Source: Heracleum sosnowskyi
Taxonomy: Eukaryota; Streptophyta; Magnoliopsida; Apiales; Apiaceae
DNA length: 64,000 bases
Assembly: GCA_030848705.1 (NCBI GenBank)
Contig: JAUIZM010000019.1
Location: 186,001-250,000 of the forward strand
Direction: 5' to 3'
Of the stretch, positions 41,535-53,300 are shown piece after piece. Made by a program: the position numbers and the translations under genes. Position 1 is the first letter of the stretch. Every line of letters begins with the position of its first letter. The notes beneath the pieces are model-generated. The model was not told the origin of the DNA, did not search any database, and saw only the letters and a program-made list of their open reading frames with translations.

Positions 41535-41850
41535 CCATCCTGGTCGAAAGTGTTCGACCATGAGCTAAAATGGAGCATATTTTTGACCATGGTCCTGGTC
41601 GAAACCCTACGACCTCATCTTGGTCGAAGTTGTTCGACCAGGAGCCAAAATGGAGCAAATTTTCGACTAGAATCCTGATTGAAACCCTACGACCTCATCC
41701 TGGTCGAAGGTGTTCGACCAGGAGCCAAAATGGAGCAGATATTCGACCAAAATCCTGGTCGAACCCTACGACCTCAATCCTGGTCGAAGGTGTTCGACCA
41801 GGAGCCAAAATGGAGCAGATATTCGACCAGAATCCTGGTCGAAATTAAAC
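41535..41850 (+). repeat. 80-bp tandem repeats with hairpins, 3' region of element H
   Basis: Four units of about 80 bp begin near 41535, 41614, 41695 and 41774. Each holds TCCTGGTCGAA, a 4-nt gap (such as GGTG) and TTCGACCAGGA, an 11-bp stem hairpin, then GCCAAAATGGAGC, ATTCGACC and CCCTACGACCTC. The ORFs across it translate the repeat and are not genes. By position the array lies before the H polypurine tract, in its 3' untranslated region. Confidence 0.85.
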
Positions 41851-42052
41851 ACGATTTTTGAATTTCAGATTATTTTCCAGAAAATCAACAAAAAATCTCA
41901 ATTCCTATTTTGGGAAAAATAAAGCAAACGAAATTGGTTTAGAAATATATGTTCGTAGAACTAGACAATTACAAGAAATGCGAGAGAAACTATTTAAATC
42001 CCGAATAAAGTCAAAATAACTTCTACGATAATCTAGAGAAGATTTTCCCAGA
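41851..42052 (+). other. 3' untranslated remnant of element H
   Basis: Non-coding, A-rich sequence between the tandem array and the polypurine tract. No coding motif is visible. Confidence 0.5.
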
Positions 42053-42066
42053 AGTTGGGGGGCAAA
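42053..42066 (+). other. Polypurine tract of element H
   Basis: AAGTTGGGGGGCAAA directly precedes an LTR starting TGATATGGGC. This form is typical of Tat/Ogre or Athila-type gypsy elements. Confidence 0.75.
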
Positions 42067-42566
42067 TGATATGGGCTGAAAATAACCCTAGAAGCATAAT
42101 TAATGATATATTAATTAGACCTAGACAGGTTCAAGAGTTAGGCCCAATAAGCAGGGCCTGAAACCCTAATTATTTATTAATTTCGTAATTAATAAATAGT
42201 GAAAATACACAGCTCATAAAAAGAGTCCAAAGTGTGATAAATTCTTCAAAGATCAGCCACCAAGACGTACAAACCTAATAGGAGTCAGTCTCCTACAAAA
42301 AAGGATTCATAATCCTGATCTAAAAAGGCGACTTGGCCCCCAGGTCACCTAATTCTACTCTAAATACAAGACTTCTGACGCCTATATAAGGACCCTGATC
42401 CTTCACATTAGAACTACGTTTTTTGGCTTGATTCTCAGCATTGATTGAGATACGTAGGCATCTTGTGAGTACCGATTTAGTCACGAAACACGAGAACAAC
42501 CATTAAAGCTCGAAAGCTCTTAAACCCTAGCAGTAAAGTTAAAAGTACGTTTTTTATTCCACAACA
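42067..42566 (+). repeat. 3' LTR (500 bp) of Tat/Ogre-like gypsy element H
   Basis: The LTR runs from TGATATGGGCTG to TCCACAACA. A TATA box TATATAAG lies at 42383-42390, and ACCCTAATTATTTATTAATT is a noticeable internal block. The lineage is inferred from the tract and LTR form only, because no pol of H is in the window. Just right of it GTAAT (42567-42571) starts Helitron sequence, so H was inserted in a Helitron. Confidence 0.7.
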
Positions 42567-42623
42567 GTAATATAATTTTATATTTTCTAATTTAAACAAC
42601 TAATTTTCTAAAAGTAACACGAG

Positions 42624-42690
<67 letters not shown>

Positions 42691-43132
42691 ATAAATGTAA
42701 TATAATTTTATATAATTATTAATAAGTAACTAACTGTCTTTTTAAGGACATTGCCTGTTTTATAATTTTTTTTAACTAAAACAACTCAAATTCGAATTAA
42801 AAATAACACGGACAAAATATAGATATAATGACAATATTATTATATTAAACTTATAAAATCCATGTTTAATATAATTTTTTATAACATACAATTTAAATAA
42901 GATAATTAATAAAAAATAAAAGTAATATCATACGTTAGAGCACATATTTTGTTACTTGCACTTTAGTAATTTTTAAATTTTTTAAGAGCAAATAAATACA
43001 AACCGTTAGATCTATTATTTAAAAATATTTTATATTTTAATATATAAAATACTACTAAAGATTACGTCAAAAATTTATTAAATTAAAATATTTATATTAT
43101 TATTATATATAAATCCAATTTATTATATACAC

Positions 43133-43169
<37 letters not shown>

Positions 43170-43258
43170 TTTCATCAATTAATATACAATTAGAAAATTT
43201 TAAATAAATAATAATAAAATATTAAAGAAAATCGTGCAGCGCACGAGATATAAATTAG
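42567..43258 (+). mobile_element. Helitron copy 1, 3' part
   Basis: This is A+T-rich DNA ending in a Helitron-type 3' terminus: the hairpin TCGTGC-AGC-GCACGA at 43232-43246, then TTAG T at 43255-43259 (degenerate CTRR-T). It is the inverted homologue of 55637 to about 56335, including a TA microsatellite at the same place (42627-42687, partner 56207-56265). Its 5' part is cut off by H. It is non-autonomous, with no Rep/helicase sequence seen. Confidence 0.7.
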
Positions 43259-43274
43259 TATGTATATATATATA

Positions 43275-43675
43275 CTAGCTTATAACTCGTGCGACGCACG
43301 AGCTTTCTTTTAATATAATATAAAAAAATATAGTAAAATTAATTTTATATATATATATATATATTGTTATTCTTATTTATTAACTTTACTTAAATTTGTT
43401 GTTGACTTATTAGTTTCATTTATTTAAAAAATAAGCAGCCATGTTAAAATATGTAATTTTTTAAAATAATTAAGAGCAATGAAATAGGTTTTAAAATAAA
43501 TAAGTAAGGGTTTGTACGTGATATTTTTGGAAAATCAGGGGTTTTAGTGATGAAAAATAGAAAAGGGTAACGTGCCCTAGTTGAAAAAGATAACATCCCG
43601 TCATATTTTTGGAAAAAGAAGGGGAATTTATTTGGAAAAAAATAAAAAGAAATAAGTATGCATGTCAATATAGGT
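43275..43675 (-). mobile_element. Helitron copy 2, 3' part (split by F)
   Basis: This is a minus-strand Helitron terminus: CTAG at 43275-43278, then the hairpin CTCGTGC-GAC-GCACGAG at 43286-43302. The element continues to the F insertion at 43676 and resumes at 55564. TAGGT at 43671-43675 is the target duplicated by F. It is non-autonomous. The minus ORF 43444-43668 has no recognised similarity. Confidence 0.65.
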
Positions 43676-44284
43676 TGTTAGATCAGAATTCAATGATCGT
43701 CAGAAGCTAGACTCAACTGATCAGGATTGCTGACGTCATCAGTATTGCATGGTCATCAGTATTTGATCAAGCGTCAGTATCTTATTGATCATCAGGATTC
43801 CTACTCAGACTATGATCAGGATTGATCATCAGAACTTGAAGCTGATCAGGATTCCTACTTAGAGTTATATTTGGAGTCTAGATAAACATGGAAGTTTATT
43901 CTATCTGTTCCTGGTTTGTAGAATGTAGCTATCGATTAAGGATAGGTTTCTATCTTTGTTATTGATTAGGACTTATCTTGTTATTGATAGAGAAGCTGTG
44001 TGCACTATATAAACACAGTCTTGGTTTCGATTTATGTATTCATTCGAGAGAGAACATAATCGAGGGAATCAAGAGAGAAGCTCTTAAGAACAGAATTTCT
44101 TGAGAGAGTTTTTGTAAACTAGCAGCTCTCAAGAACATCAGAATTTCTTGAGAGAGTTTGTAACAGTTTTATATCAGATTTAATAAAGCTGTTATTGATC
44201 TTTCATATTTGTGTTACATAAAGTCGAGAATCTTATACAATTGTATTCAACCCCCCTTCTACAATTGTTATTTACTGGGCAACA
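43676..44284 (+). repeat. 5' LTR of F
   Basis: The LTR begins TGTTAGATCAG and ends TGGGCAACA. U3 holds about eight copies of a CATCAGGATT/CATCAGTATT motif at 43688-43862. A TATA box TATATAAA lies at 44006-44013. The TTCAACCCCCCTTCT run near the end is shared with C. Confidence 0.96.
44006..44013 (+). promoter_or_regulatory. TATA box of the F LTR
   Basis: TATATAAA, about 145 bp downstream of the U3 motif array. It is the expected promoter of the genomic RNA. Confidence 0.75.
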
Positions 44285-44286
44285 AT

Positions 44287-44298
44287 TGGTATCAGAGC
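44287..44298 (+). other. Primer binding site of F
   Basis: TGGTATCAGAGC, 2 nt after the LTR; initiator tRNA-Met type. Confidence 0.93.
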
Positions 44299-44334
44299 AA
44301 ACTGATTTAATTCTGAATCAGATACGTTCTAAAG

Positions 44335-46647
44335 ATGTCGACAACCAAGTATGAAAGCATGAAGATTCCCATCTTAAAGATATCAGAATATCCTACATGG
44401 AGGGTAAAGATGCTGATGTACCTGGAGGCTATGGATCCTGACTACTTGGACAGGATTCGTGATGGACCATATATACCAACAAAGTTCGTAGAACGAACAG
44501 ATATAGTACCAGAACATTATGTGGTCAAAGCTAAAGCTGAATGGACTCCAGAAGAAAAAGCTCATGTACTCAGGGAACCAAAGATAAAGAATATCTTGCA
44601 TAATAGCCTTGATGCTGTCATGTCAAACAGAGTGATTGCATGCAAGTCTTCAAAAGAAATCTGGGATACTTTGGAAACTCAGTGCCAGGGATCTGCATCT
44701 GTCAAGAAAAACAGAAGGGCTCTATTGATTCAAGAATATGAACAATTCAATGCAAGACCTGAAGAGAGCCTGACTGAGCTATATGATAGATTCCTGACAC
44801 TATTGAACAGCTTATCCTTAGTTGACAAAGTATATGAAACTGAAGATTCAAACACCAAATTTCTTAGAGCTTTACCTGAAGAATGGGATACTTAGACCTC
44901 AATCATTAGACACCAGTATGATCTGAACATTGTGTCTCTTGATGAGATCTATGGGATGCTAAGAACTCATGATCTTGAAGTTCAACAGAGGAAGAACAAG
45001 AAAAGCAGCAAGGCAAAGTCAATTGCTTTGAATGTAGAAGCTAAATCAAAAGGAAAAGCTATGAAGGACTCTAGAAGTAAATCAAGAGTAGCTGAGTCAG
45101 ATCCTGATGACTCTTCATCAGATACTGATGGCAATCCTGATGCCAATACTGGTGATGATTCTTCTGACTCAGACATGGAAGAGATGGTTGCTATGATTGT
45201 CAGAAACTTCAGAAGGATGAAGTTCAGGAAGAATAGAAGACAAGGCAACTTTCAGAAAAAGACCTTCAAAGCAGACAAAGACAAGTATATCAAAAAGGAC
45301 AGCAAGGGTAGCAAATTTGACAAGTCAAAGGTTAGATGCTACAAGTGTAATGGTATGGGTCACTTTGCTTCTGAATGCAACAAGATAAAGGCACTCATCA
45401 CATCAAGCAAGGATTGGATGGACTCTTCCTCAGAATCTGATACTGAGGTAGTCAACTATGCGTTAATGGCCAATGCTGATGTAATTGCTGCTCCTGATGA
45501 TAAGGTACTAAATACTATCTTTGATTTTGATACTGATAATGCTTCTGAGTTAAGACGTTTTCTAAAGTCATTACATATTAGCTTTAGAAGTCAAACTGCT
45601 GAGAATACTAGAATCTTATCTGAGATGTCTGACCTTAGAAAGAGGAATGAGATATTAGAAGCTGAATTTTCTCGTATGCAAGAAGTACAAAAAGAATATG
45701 ATAATGCTAAACACATGCACTTAGAGATGACATCTAAATGTACTTCCCTTGAAAAAGAACTTGAATATGCTAATGAGAAAATCAGAACCTGGACAGACTC
45801 TGGTAGGAAATTTCATGAGATTAACACCTCTAAGAATTGGAAAGAGTGTCTAGGATATAAGTCAGATGAATATAAGAAATTAGCAGAGAAAATTGTCATT
45901 GATGAGACAGTCAGTCCAAAGACCTATAGACATGTTATAGACTCAACCAAATCTAAGATTACTCCTGTTAATTTTGTTTTTGGTAAGGATTCCAATTCTA
46001 CTTTTGAAAAGGGATCTTCTTCTACTCAAGGAATTAAAATTATAAAGTCTAAACCTGTCATGAACAAAGTCACTAAGAATGTAGGTCTATTGTCTCAGAA
46101 ACAGCTTAAAGATAAAATCTGTGAGGTTACAGATAAGAAAAAGGGAGCTACTGTTAAGAGAAACAGGAATGGTAAAGTTGGGATCAACAAAGAGAATGGT
46201 TACAAATATATCCCAAATGCACCTAGAAAGTGTTGTTTTAACTGTGGTAACTCTAATCATCTTGCTATTGATTGTAAGAAGAGTAAGAAGAAGATTACTG
46301 ATATTCCTAAGTCTGATGTTAGGAATAGATCAGTATTTTATAAACCACAGAAGTCCTGTTTTCATTGTGGTAGTCTATGGCATTCTATTTATACATGTAA
46401 AGAGTATCATGATTTGTACTATAACTTTTATGATCCATTGCCTAAGTTTGAAAGTAGTACAAAGTCTGATAGAACTGAAAATGTCATAGTGAAGCATGCT
46501 TTTGTTAATACTGATACTGACAAAGCAAATCCTGATGGAGTAAATCTTGTCAGGACTGCTAAAGTCAAAAAGTCTTCTGCTGTTAAATTTAATAAAATGC
46601 ATGAACAAGGAATCCAACAAGTGTGGGTTCCTAAACATTCTGACTAG
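44335..46647 (+). pseudogene. gag: gag of F with one internal stop
   Basis: This is a single gag frame of 771 codons interrupted by TAG at 44893-44895, after LPEEWDT, and otherwise open. The N-terminus MKIPILKISEYPTWRVKM matches C and E gag. The core includes WDTLETQCQGSASVKKNR and LLNSLSLVDKVYETED. Three CCHC knuckles start at residue 335 (CYKCNGMGHFASEC), 634 (CFNCGNSNHLAIDC) and 675 (CFHCGSLWHSIYTC). An acidic segment before the first knuckle contains GNPDANTGDD, which arises from the reiterated AATCCTGATG motif. The frame ends TAG at 46645-46647. Pol follows in the same frame five codons later, as in SIRE1-type stop-separated gag-pol. The product would be truncated at residue 186. Confidence 0.9.
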
Positions 46648-46662
46648 TGTTTTACTATTCTG

Positions 46663-49600
46663 ATGCAGGGTAAAAGGAAAAATGTGTTAGTCATGGATAG
46701 TGGATGTTCTGTGCACATGACTGGAAACAAAGCCCTGTTATCAGAATATGAGGAAAAAGCTGGCCCAACTGTGTCTTATGGAGATGGCAACATTGGACAA
46801 ACCTTGGGATATGGCAATATAATCATTGGAAATGTCATCATTGAGAAAGTAGCTCTAGTGAAGGGACTAAAACACAACTTGTTGAGTATTAGTCAAATCA
46901 CTGACAGAGGTTATCATGTCAATTTCTATTCCACACATTGTGAAGTAGTCAGTAAAGTAACAGGAAAGAAAGCACTAACTGGCTACAGGCATGGTAACAT
47001 ATATGAAGCCAACATTCTCTCAGATACTGATGGCTCCCCTACATGTTTCATCAGTAAAGCTTCAGTAGATGAAAGTTGGAATTGGCACAAGAAGCTTTCT
47101 CATCTCAACTTCAGCAACATCAATGAGTTGGTTAAGAAAGAGTTAGTAAGAGGATTACCTAATGTCTTGTATACACCTGATGGACTCTGTGATGCATGCC
47201 AAAAAGCAAAACAAAGAAGGACATCATTCCAGAGTAAATCAGAATCCTCTATTGAAGAACCATATCACATGCTACATCTTGATCTGTTTGGTCCAGTCAA
47301 CATCATGTCCATCAGTAAGAAAAGGTACACTCGTGTAATTGTTGATGAATATTCTAGATTCACCTGGGTGTATTTTCTGCACAGAAAAGATGAAACTCCT
47401 GAAGTTCTGTTGGATCATGTGAGGATGATTGAGACAACCACAAAGTACAAAGTCAAGATTCTGAGAAGTGATAATGGTACTGAATTTAAGAATTCAAAGA
47501 TGGAAGAGTTCTGCAAATACAAAGGAATCATTCAACAATTCTCTGCTCCTGGCACACCTCAGCAAAATGGAGTAGTAGAAAGGAAGAATAGAACTCTTAT
47601 TGAAGCTGGCAGAACTATGTTGGAAGAAGCTAAATTACCTACATATTTCTGGGCAGAAGCAGTCAACACAGCATGCTATACACAAAATCTCACATTGATA
47701 AACAGGCATGGTGTCACTCCTTATCAGTCACTCAAGGAGAAGAAACCAAGTCTGAAGCATTTGCATGTGTTTGGCTGTAAATGTTTTGTTCTCAGAACTC
47801 ATCCTGAACAGCTAGGGAAATTTGAAACAAAGGCTGATGAAGGAATATTCATAGGCTATCCTACATCAAGAGCCTTCAGAGTTTTTAATTTGAGAACAAG
47901 AACTGTCATGGAGTCAATTCATGTATCTTTTGATGATAAGAAGATAACTGGAATCATTGAAGACTCGCATGATAGATTGTTATTTGAAAATGAAGCTTCC
48001 AAGGAACCTGAAGAAATTGAATCAGATCCTGTCAATTCATCAGATACTGATGGGTCACCAAATCCTGATGACTCACCAGGTACTGATGGTGCTAATACCG
48101 ATGATGCAAACAATAGTGATACAACTAGTAGTGCTAATGTTGAGGGGGAGCAACGTCATTCAACTACAAGTTCAGAGTCAACTCAATCATCAGGACAGAA
48201 TTCTTCAGATACTGATTCAAGTGAAGATCCTGATAACACATCAGGAGGGCATAGCAATAATTCAGGAAGAGCTTCAAATCAATCAAATTCTTTCAATCAA
48301 GATAACACCAATCCAGGGGGAGCATCTACTTCAAGAAACAATTTGACACCAGCAAGGAAATGGACAAAAGATCATACTCCTGATTTGATAATTGGAGATC
48401 CTGATGCAGGTGTTCAAACAAGAAGTGCAACTCAGAATGAATGTTTATATAATAACTTTCTATCCAAGGAGGAGCCTAAGAAAGTTGAAGATGCACTTAA
48501 AGATGCTGATTGGGTTACTGCAATGCAAGAAGAACTGAATGAATTTGAAAGGAATGAAGTCTGGAAACTGGTACCAAGACCAAAGAATAGATCAATTGTT
48601 GGTACAAAGTGGATTTTCAAGAACAAGACTGATTCTGATGGAGTCATTATCAGAAACAAAGCTAGACTAGTTGCAAAGGGGTATTCCCAACAAGAGGGAA
48701 TTGACTATGATGAAACTTTTGCTCCTGTTGCAAGACTAGAAGCCATCAGGATATTTCTTGCTTATGCAGCACATAAGAAATTCAAGGTTTTCCAGATGGA
48801 TGTTAAAAGTGCTTTCTTAAATGGTGAACTGGAGGAAGAAGTTTATGTTGAACAACCTCCTGGTTTCATTGATCCTACATATCCAGATCATGTCTACAGA
48901 CTGGATAAGGCACTTTATGGACTAAAGCAAGCTCCAAGAGCATGGTATGAAACCTTAGCTTAATTCTTACTGGAAAGTGGATTCAAAAGAGGTGCAATTG
49001 ATAAAACTCTATTTTATTTGAATCATGGTAAGGAGTTGCTGTTAGTTCAGATTTATGTTGATGATATCATTTTTGGGTCAACAAACAATAAGTTGTGTGA
49101 AAAGTTTTCCAAGCTTATGCAGTCAAGATATCAAATGAGCATGATGGGAGAAATGAGTTACTTTCTGGGTCTTCAAGTTAAACAGACTGATGAAGGGATT
49201 TTTATTAATCAGTCTAAATACACAAGGAATTTACTGACAAGGTTTAACATGCAAGACAGTACTCCTGCTTCAACTCCCATAGCTACAGCTACCAAACTTG
49301 ATCCTGATCAAGGTGAAGAGGTAGATGTAACTCACTACAGAGGAATGATTGGCTTTTTATTGTATCTCACTGCCAGTAGACCAGATATCATGGATGCAAA
49401 ATAGACAGGAAAAGTACTTCAGGAAGTTGTCAGTTTTTGGGTGGAAGACTAGTTTCATGGTTCAGTAAAAAGCAGAAATCTATTTCCACTTCAACTGCAG
49501 AAGCTGAGTACATTGCTGCAGGAAGTTGTTGTGCTCAGATAATGTGGATGAGAAATCAGTTGTTAGATTATGGTCTGTCATACTCAAAAATCCCTATTTA

Positions 49601-49835
49601 TTGTGATAACTAAAGTGCTATTGCAATGACAGGAAATCCAGTTCAGCATTCTCTTACTAAACACATAAGTATCAGATATCACTTTATAAGAGAACAGGTT
49701 CTGGAAGGAACAATTGAACTTTACTTTGTTCCTACTGATCAACAACTAGCTGATATATTCACCAAGCCACTGCCTGAAGCTACTTTCAATAAATTGGTGA
49801 ATGAACTTGGAATGATGAATTTTGAGAATTTCTGA
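46663..49835 (+). pseudogene. pol: pol of F with stops and a deletion
   Basis: The order is protease (VMDSGCSVHMTG, DSG at residues 12-14), the pre-integrase site (WHKKLSHLNFSN, CDACQKAK), integrase (LDLFGPVN, RSDNGTEFKN, QQNGVVERKNR), RT (FQMDVKSAFLNG, YVDDIIFG near 49054) and RNase H (STAEAEYIAA, ADIFTKPLPE). Breaks: TAA at 48961-48963 after WYETLA; a deletion at about 49392 that, by comparison with E, removes roughly 240 bp between the RT end and RNase H, including YTDSDYAG, and shifts frame (stop at 49402-49404); and TAA at 49611-49613 in CDN-SA. The linker between integrase and RT is unusually rich in SDTDGSPNPDDSPGTDG, encoded by the reiterated motif. The starting ATGCAGGG matches the pol start of E. 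It is non-functional. Confidence 0.93.
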
Positions 49836-50333
49836 GGAAAAGCTACAGAGAGGAAATCCTGATAACTGTCAAATCCTGATGGTTATTCAGAAAGGTATGT
49901 ATCTTTGATCAAATCCTGATAAGACTCAATCCTGACAGGAAGTCAACTGGTCAATCCTGATGTACAGGTCAGTATTTCATTACTTAATTTGTGCCTAATT
50001 TTTCGTCAGTATCTGCTGATGGACGGTTGAGTTTTAGTAGGACAACTGTATGCGCGCGTGTGTTGCACTATTATAGATATATCAATACATACACATAAAA
50101 GGCGGTGCAGATTTATTTAAATGACTCACGTAATCTGTCCACTAATTCTTTGTGCATAAATAATATTTTGCCACCTGTCTTTGAGAGTAATATTTTGTTT
50201 TAACAAAATACTTTTCATTGGTCTACATCGTTAATTACTCTCTTATCATCAGTTTTTCGTTTTCTATCTCTCTCTGTGCTTTCATACCCCAATTGCTTCA
50301 AATCTTAATTCTCGAGTTTTCAAAAGCATTACA
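49836..50333 (+). promoter_or_regulatory. pol-ORF3 spacer of F with motif array
   Basis: 498 bp without a gene. Five copies of AATCCTGA(T/C) lie within about 49855-49960 (CAAATCCTGATGG, CAAATCCTGATAAG, CAATCCTGACAG, CAATCCTGATGTA), inverted relative to the U3 copies. A TATA-like GCATAAATAATATT lies near 50153-50166. Pyrimidine-rich leader follows up to the ORF3 ATG. A promoter role for ORF3 is inferred by analogy with E. Confidence 0.5.
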
Positions 50334-53300
50334 ATGACATCTTCATCATTCATGAACAAACAGACAGTGATTAGTGGTGTTATATTTGCCACTAACAATT
50401 TTGTGGCTATTCTAAATCATCAAGATTTACCCAATGAGTTTCATATCATTCAAGATTTTCTAGCTTCAAGCCCATTGAAGTTTGCTTTAACAGAACCTGC
50501 AAGTGTTTCTTTTAAGTCTGTAATGCAGGTGTGGAACTCAGTTACTTTTGATAAAGGGCATTCTGATACAATCTTGATGAGTTTTGAATATAATGGAACT
50601 ACTCACTATGTGACTCCTACAATTGTGGAGGCAGTCCTGCATTTACCCGTTCTTGGTGATGCTATTCCTGCTAATGTTTCGGACTCTACTCTTTTTGAGT
50701 TTGTTACAAAGTTGGGCTACAATGGTGAAGTAAAGAGATATGGAAATCTCTTCAGGACAAAGCTTAAGAAGGAATGGAATTTCTTCTTTGATACAATCAG
50801 CCGCTGTTTCCTGAACAAGACATCAAATTTTGATGCTCTTCCATCAGGATCTCTTAAAATTGGGTACTCTCTTATCCATTCTACAGTGTTTGATTATGGG
50901 TCTTTTATCTTAAAAGCTTTAAGTGATAGGAAATCAGATAAATTGGGTTCTGTCTGTTTTCTTAGATTTTTACAGTTGATATTTAATCACTTATGTCCTA
51001 ATGTTGTTTTTGAGGATGATGTAGTTCTACCAATCTGTAGAATTACTGAGAATAATATTAAGTCCTTAGTCAACAGTGATAAGGCAAATGGTTTCATAGG
51101 AAATGCTTTTATTCCTGATGAGGTTAGGTTTTTCTTACATCAAAAAATGCCTACTCGTTATGGACTACTTTCTAATGCTATGGGGCAAGGCCCAACCCAC
51201 CTTGTTCCTGACACAAGCATGCAACCTAAACAGTCTAAAGAGTTAACAACCACCTCTACTGTCTCTCAAAAGACTTTAGTTGTAAAATCAAAGAAATCAT
51301 CTAGAACTGATGTGTCTGGAAGGCAATCAGGTTCAAAGGATTTTTCCTCTACACCACTCACTAAAAAGAAGATACAAGGGGGTGTACAAGGGGTCCTGGT
51401 GAAGAAAGCTGATAAGGTTGTTAAGAATGTTCCTGTGAAAAGGAAGTTAAGGTTGATTGATGAAAGTGATTCAGAGGATGACTTACCTCTATCCTCTGTG
51501 ATGAATGTGAACAAGGAAGTTGCTGATACTGCTACCAAAGCTGTGGTATCTTCGTCAAAACCACAAAAGACAAGGAAATTATCAAAGAGCAGGTATCATA
51601 TTCCTTTGACAGTGCAAATGAAGGATACTGATATTCAGACATCAAATCCTGATGAGTCATCTACTCCTGATGCTCTAGCAAATCCTGATGTTAGTATTCC
51701 TGATGCAACAACAAAAGTTGTCTCTCTATCAGACTCTCCAGCCTCTCCATCTCAGATTAGAGAAATTTCTTGGGAGAAGGTTTCTACAACTGCTTCCTTG
51801 GTTGGTCTTACACCTACATCAAAGAAAAAGAGGAATGCAGAAGAGTTAGTCTATCAGAGACAGAAGAAGCTGAAAGGATCAAGCCCACAAGAACCTGAAT
51901 TTCAGAGTAATTCAGCAGCTACTGTTGATCCTGCCACACAAGAACCACTCAATCAAAGTTTGGGTGAAGGCTTAGCTAGTGGAATGGTCACACAAGAACC
52001 ATTTTCTCAAAGGGAGAATGAAGACATCAACATTCCAGCTACACAAGAACCATCTTCTCAAAGTGAAGATGCAGGCAAAGCTACAACTTCTGTTGAAAGA
52101 TTGGTCGAGAACATTGTCAATGAGGGAAGCACACAAGAACCTTTAACTCAAAGTGTTGAAGCAGCTTCTGAACCTCAAGCTCCACAAGAACCATTGGTAG
52201 CAAATACTGATGCAAGCATATCAAATCCTGACGATGTTCATCCTGACGCTAGTGGTGCTCCTGATAATGAACCTATTTTGATACAGCCACTTCGTTCAAG
52301 ACCAATGGATCATCCTATCTCAGAACCACAGGATAAACTGAAAGGTATTGCTATTCCTGATCCTGATATTACTCATGGTACTGCTGATGATACTTCTGAT
52401 GATAGTGATGATGATGATGAGAATCGAAAAGAGAAGAAACAGCTTGCTACAGCACTCAAAATTAGTCTTGGAACTAATTTTGGTTCATCAAGTACATATA
52501 TGGCTAGCAATGCTTCCACTGGGAAAGATCAGAGACAAGATTTTTCTACTCCTTCCTTTGATCCTGCAGAGGCATTTAGACAGAATGAATGGAACAATTC
52601 ATGGCACCAATCTGATGAATCTATCAGTTTTTCTTCTCCTATTGAACATGCCTATAATGCAGTAAAATCTATAGAGAATCAAGACTTGAAGAATCATCTG
52701 AAGGCTACTACTCTGTTATCCAAAAGCCTGAAAAGTAAGATTGATTCTATCAAGGGTTCAACTGAAAAAGTGAGGACTGATATCTTTCATAATTTTACAA
52801 AGGTGCCTACTACTTTACAACTAAGGGTAGTGGAATCCCAAGTGAAATCTGTTGTTTCAGAACAAACCTCAATCAATCAAAGAATTGATTCTCTGGATAC
52901 TAAGGTAACTGAAATTCAAGCCTCTCTTTCCTTAATTTTGCAATTATTGTCAAATCCTGATGTCAAAAAGGGGGAGAAGGTTATTCAGACAAAATGTACA
53001 CCTGATCTAGTATTAAGAAATAATGATGATGATACTGGAAATGATGGTGGTGATAAAGTGATACAAGGAGAAACTTCTGATGCTGTTGTTGTTATGAAGA
53101 CAATTCAAACTTCTCAAAGTCAAACAACGCAGTCAACTCATGTTTCTGATTCTGGAGTTAAGACAGTAAGAACATTGATGCAATCTCAGATCCTGACGGA
53201 AGATCAAATACTGACACCTGGTCATGGACACATTCTTGCTACAATTCCTGAAGGTGATGAAGATGTAATTATTGATAATCCTGAAGATGCATCAAATTTA

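Noticed and set aside
41570..41922. Repetitive ORFs reading FDQEPKWS-type peptides
   Set aside because: They are translations of the 80-bp tandem repeat in the tail of H. Three frames are open because of the repeat.
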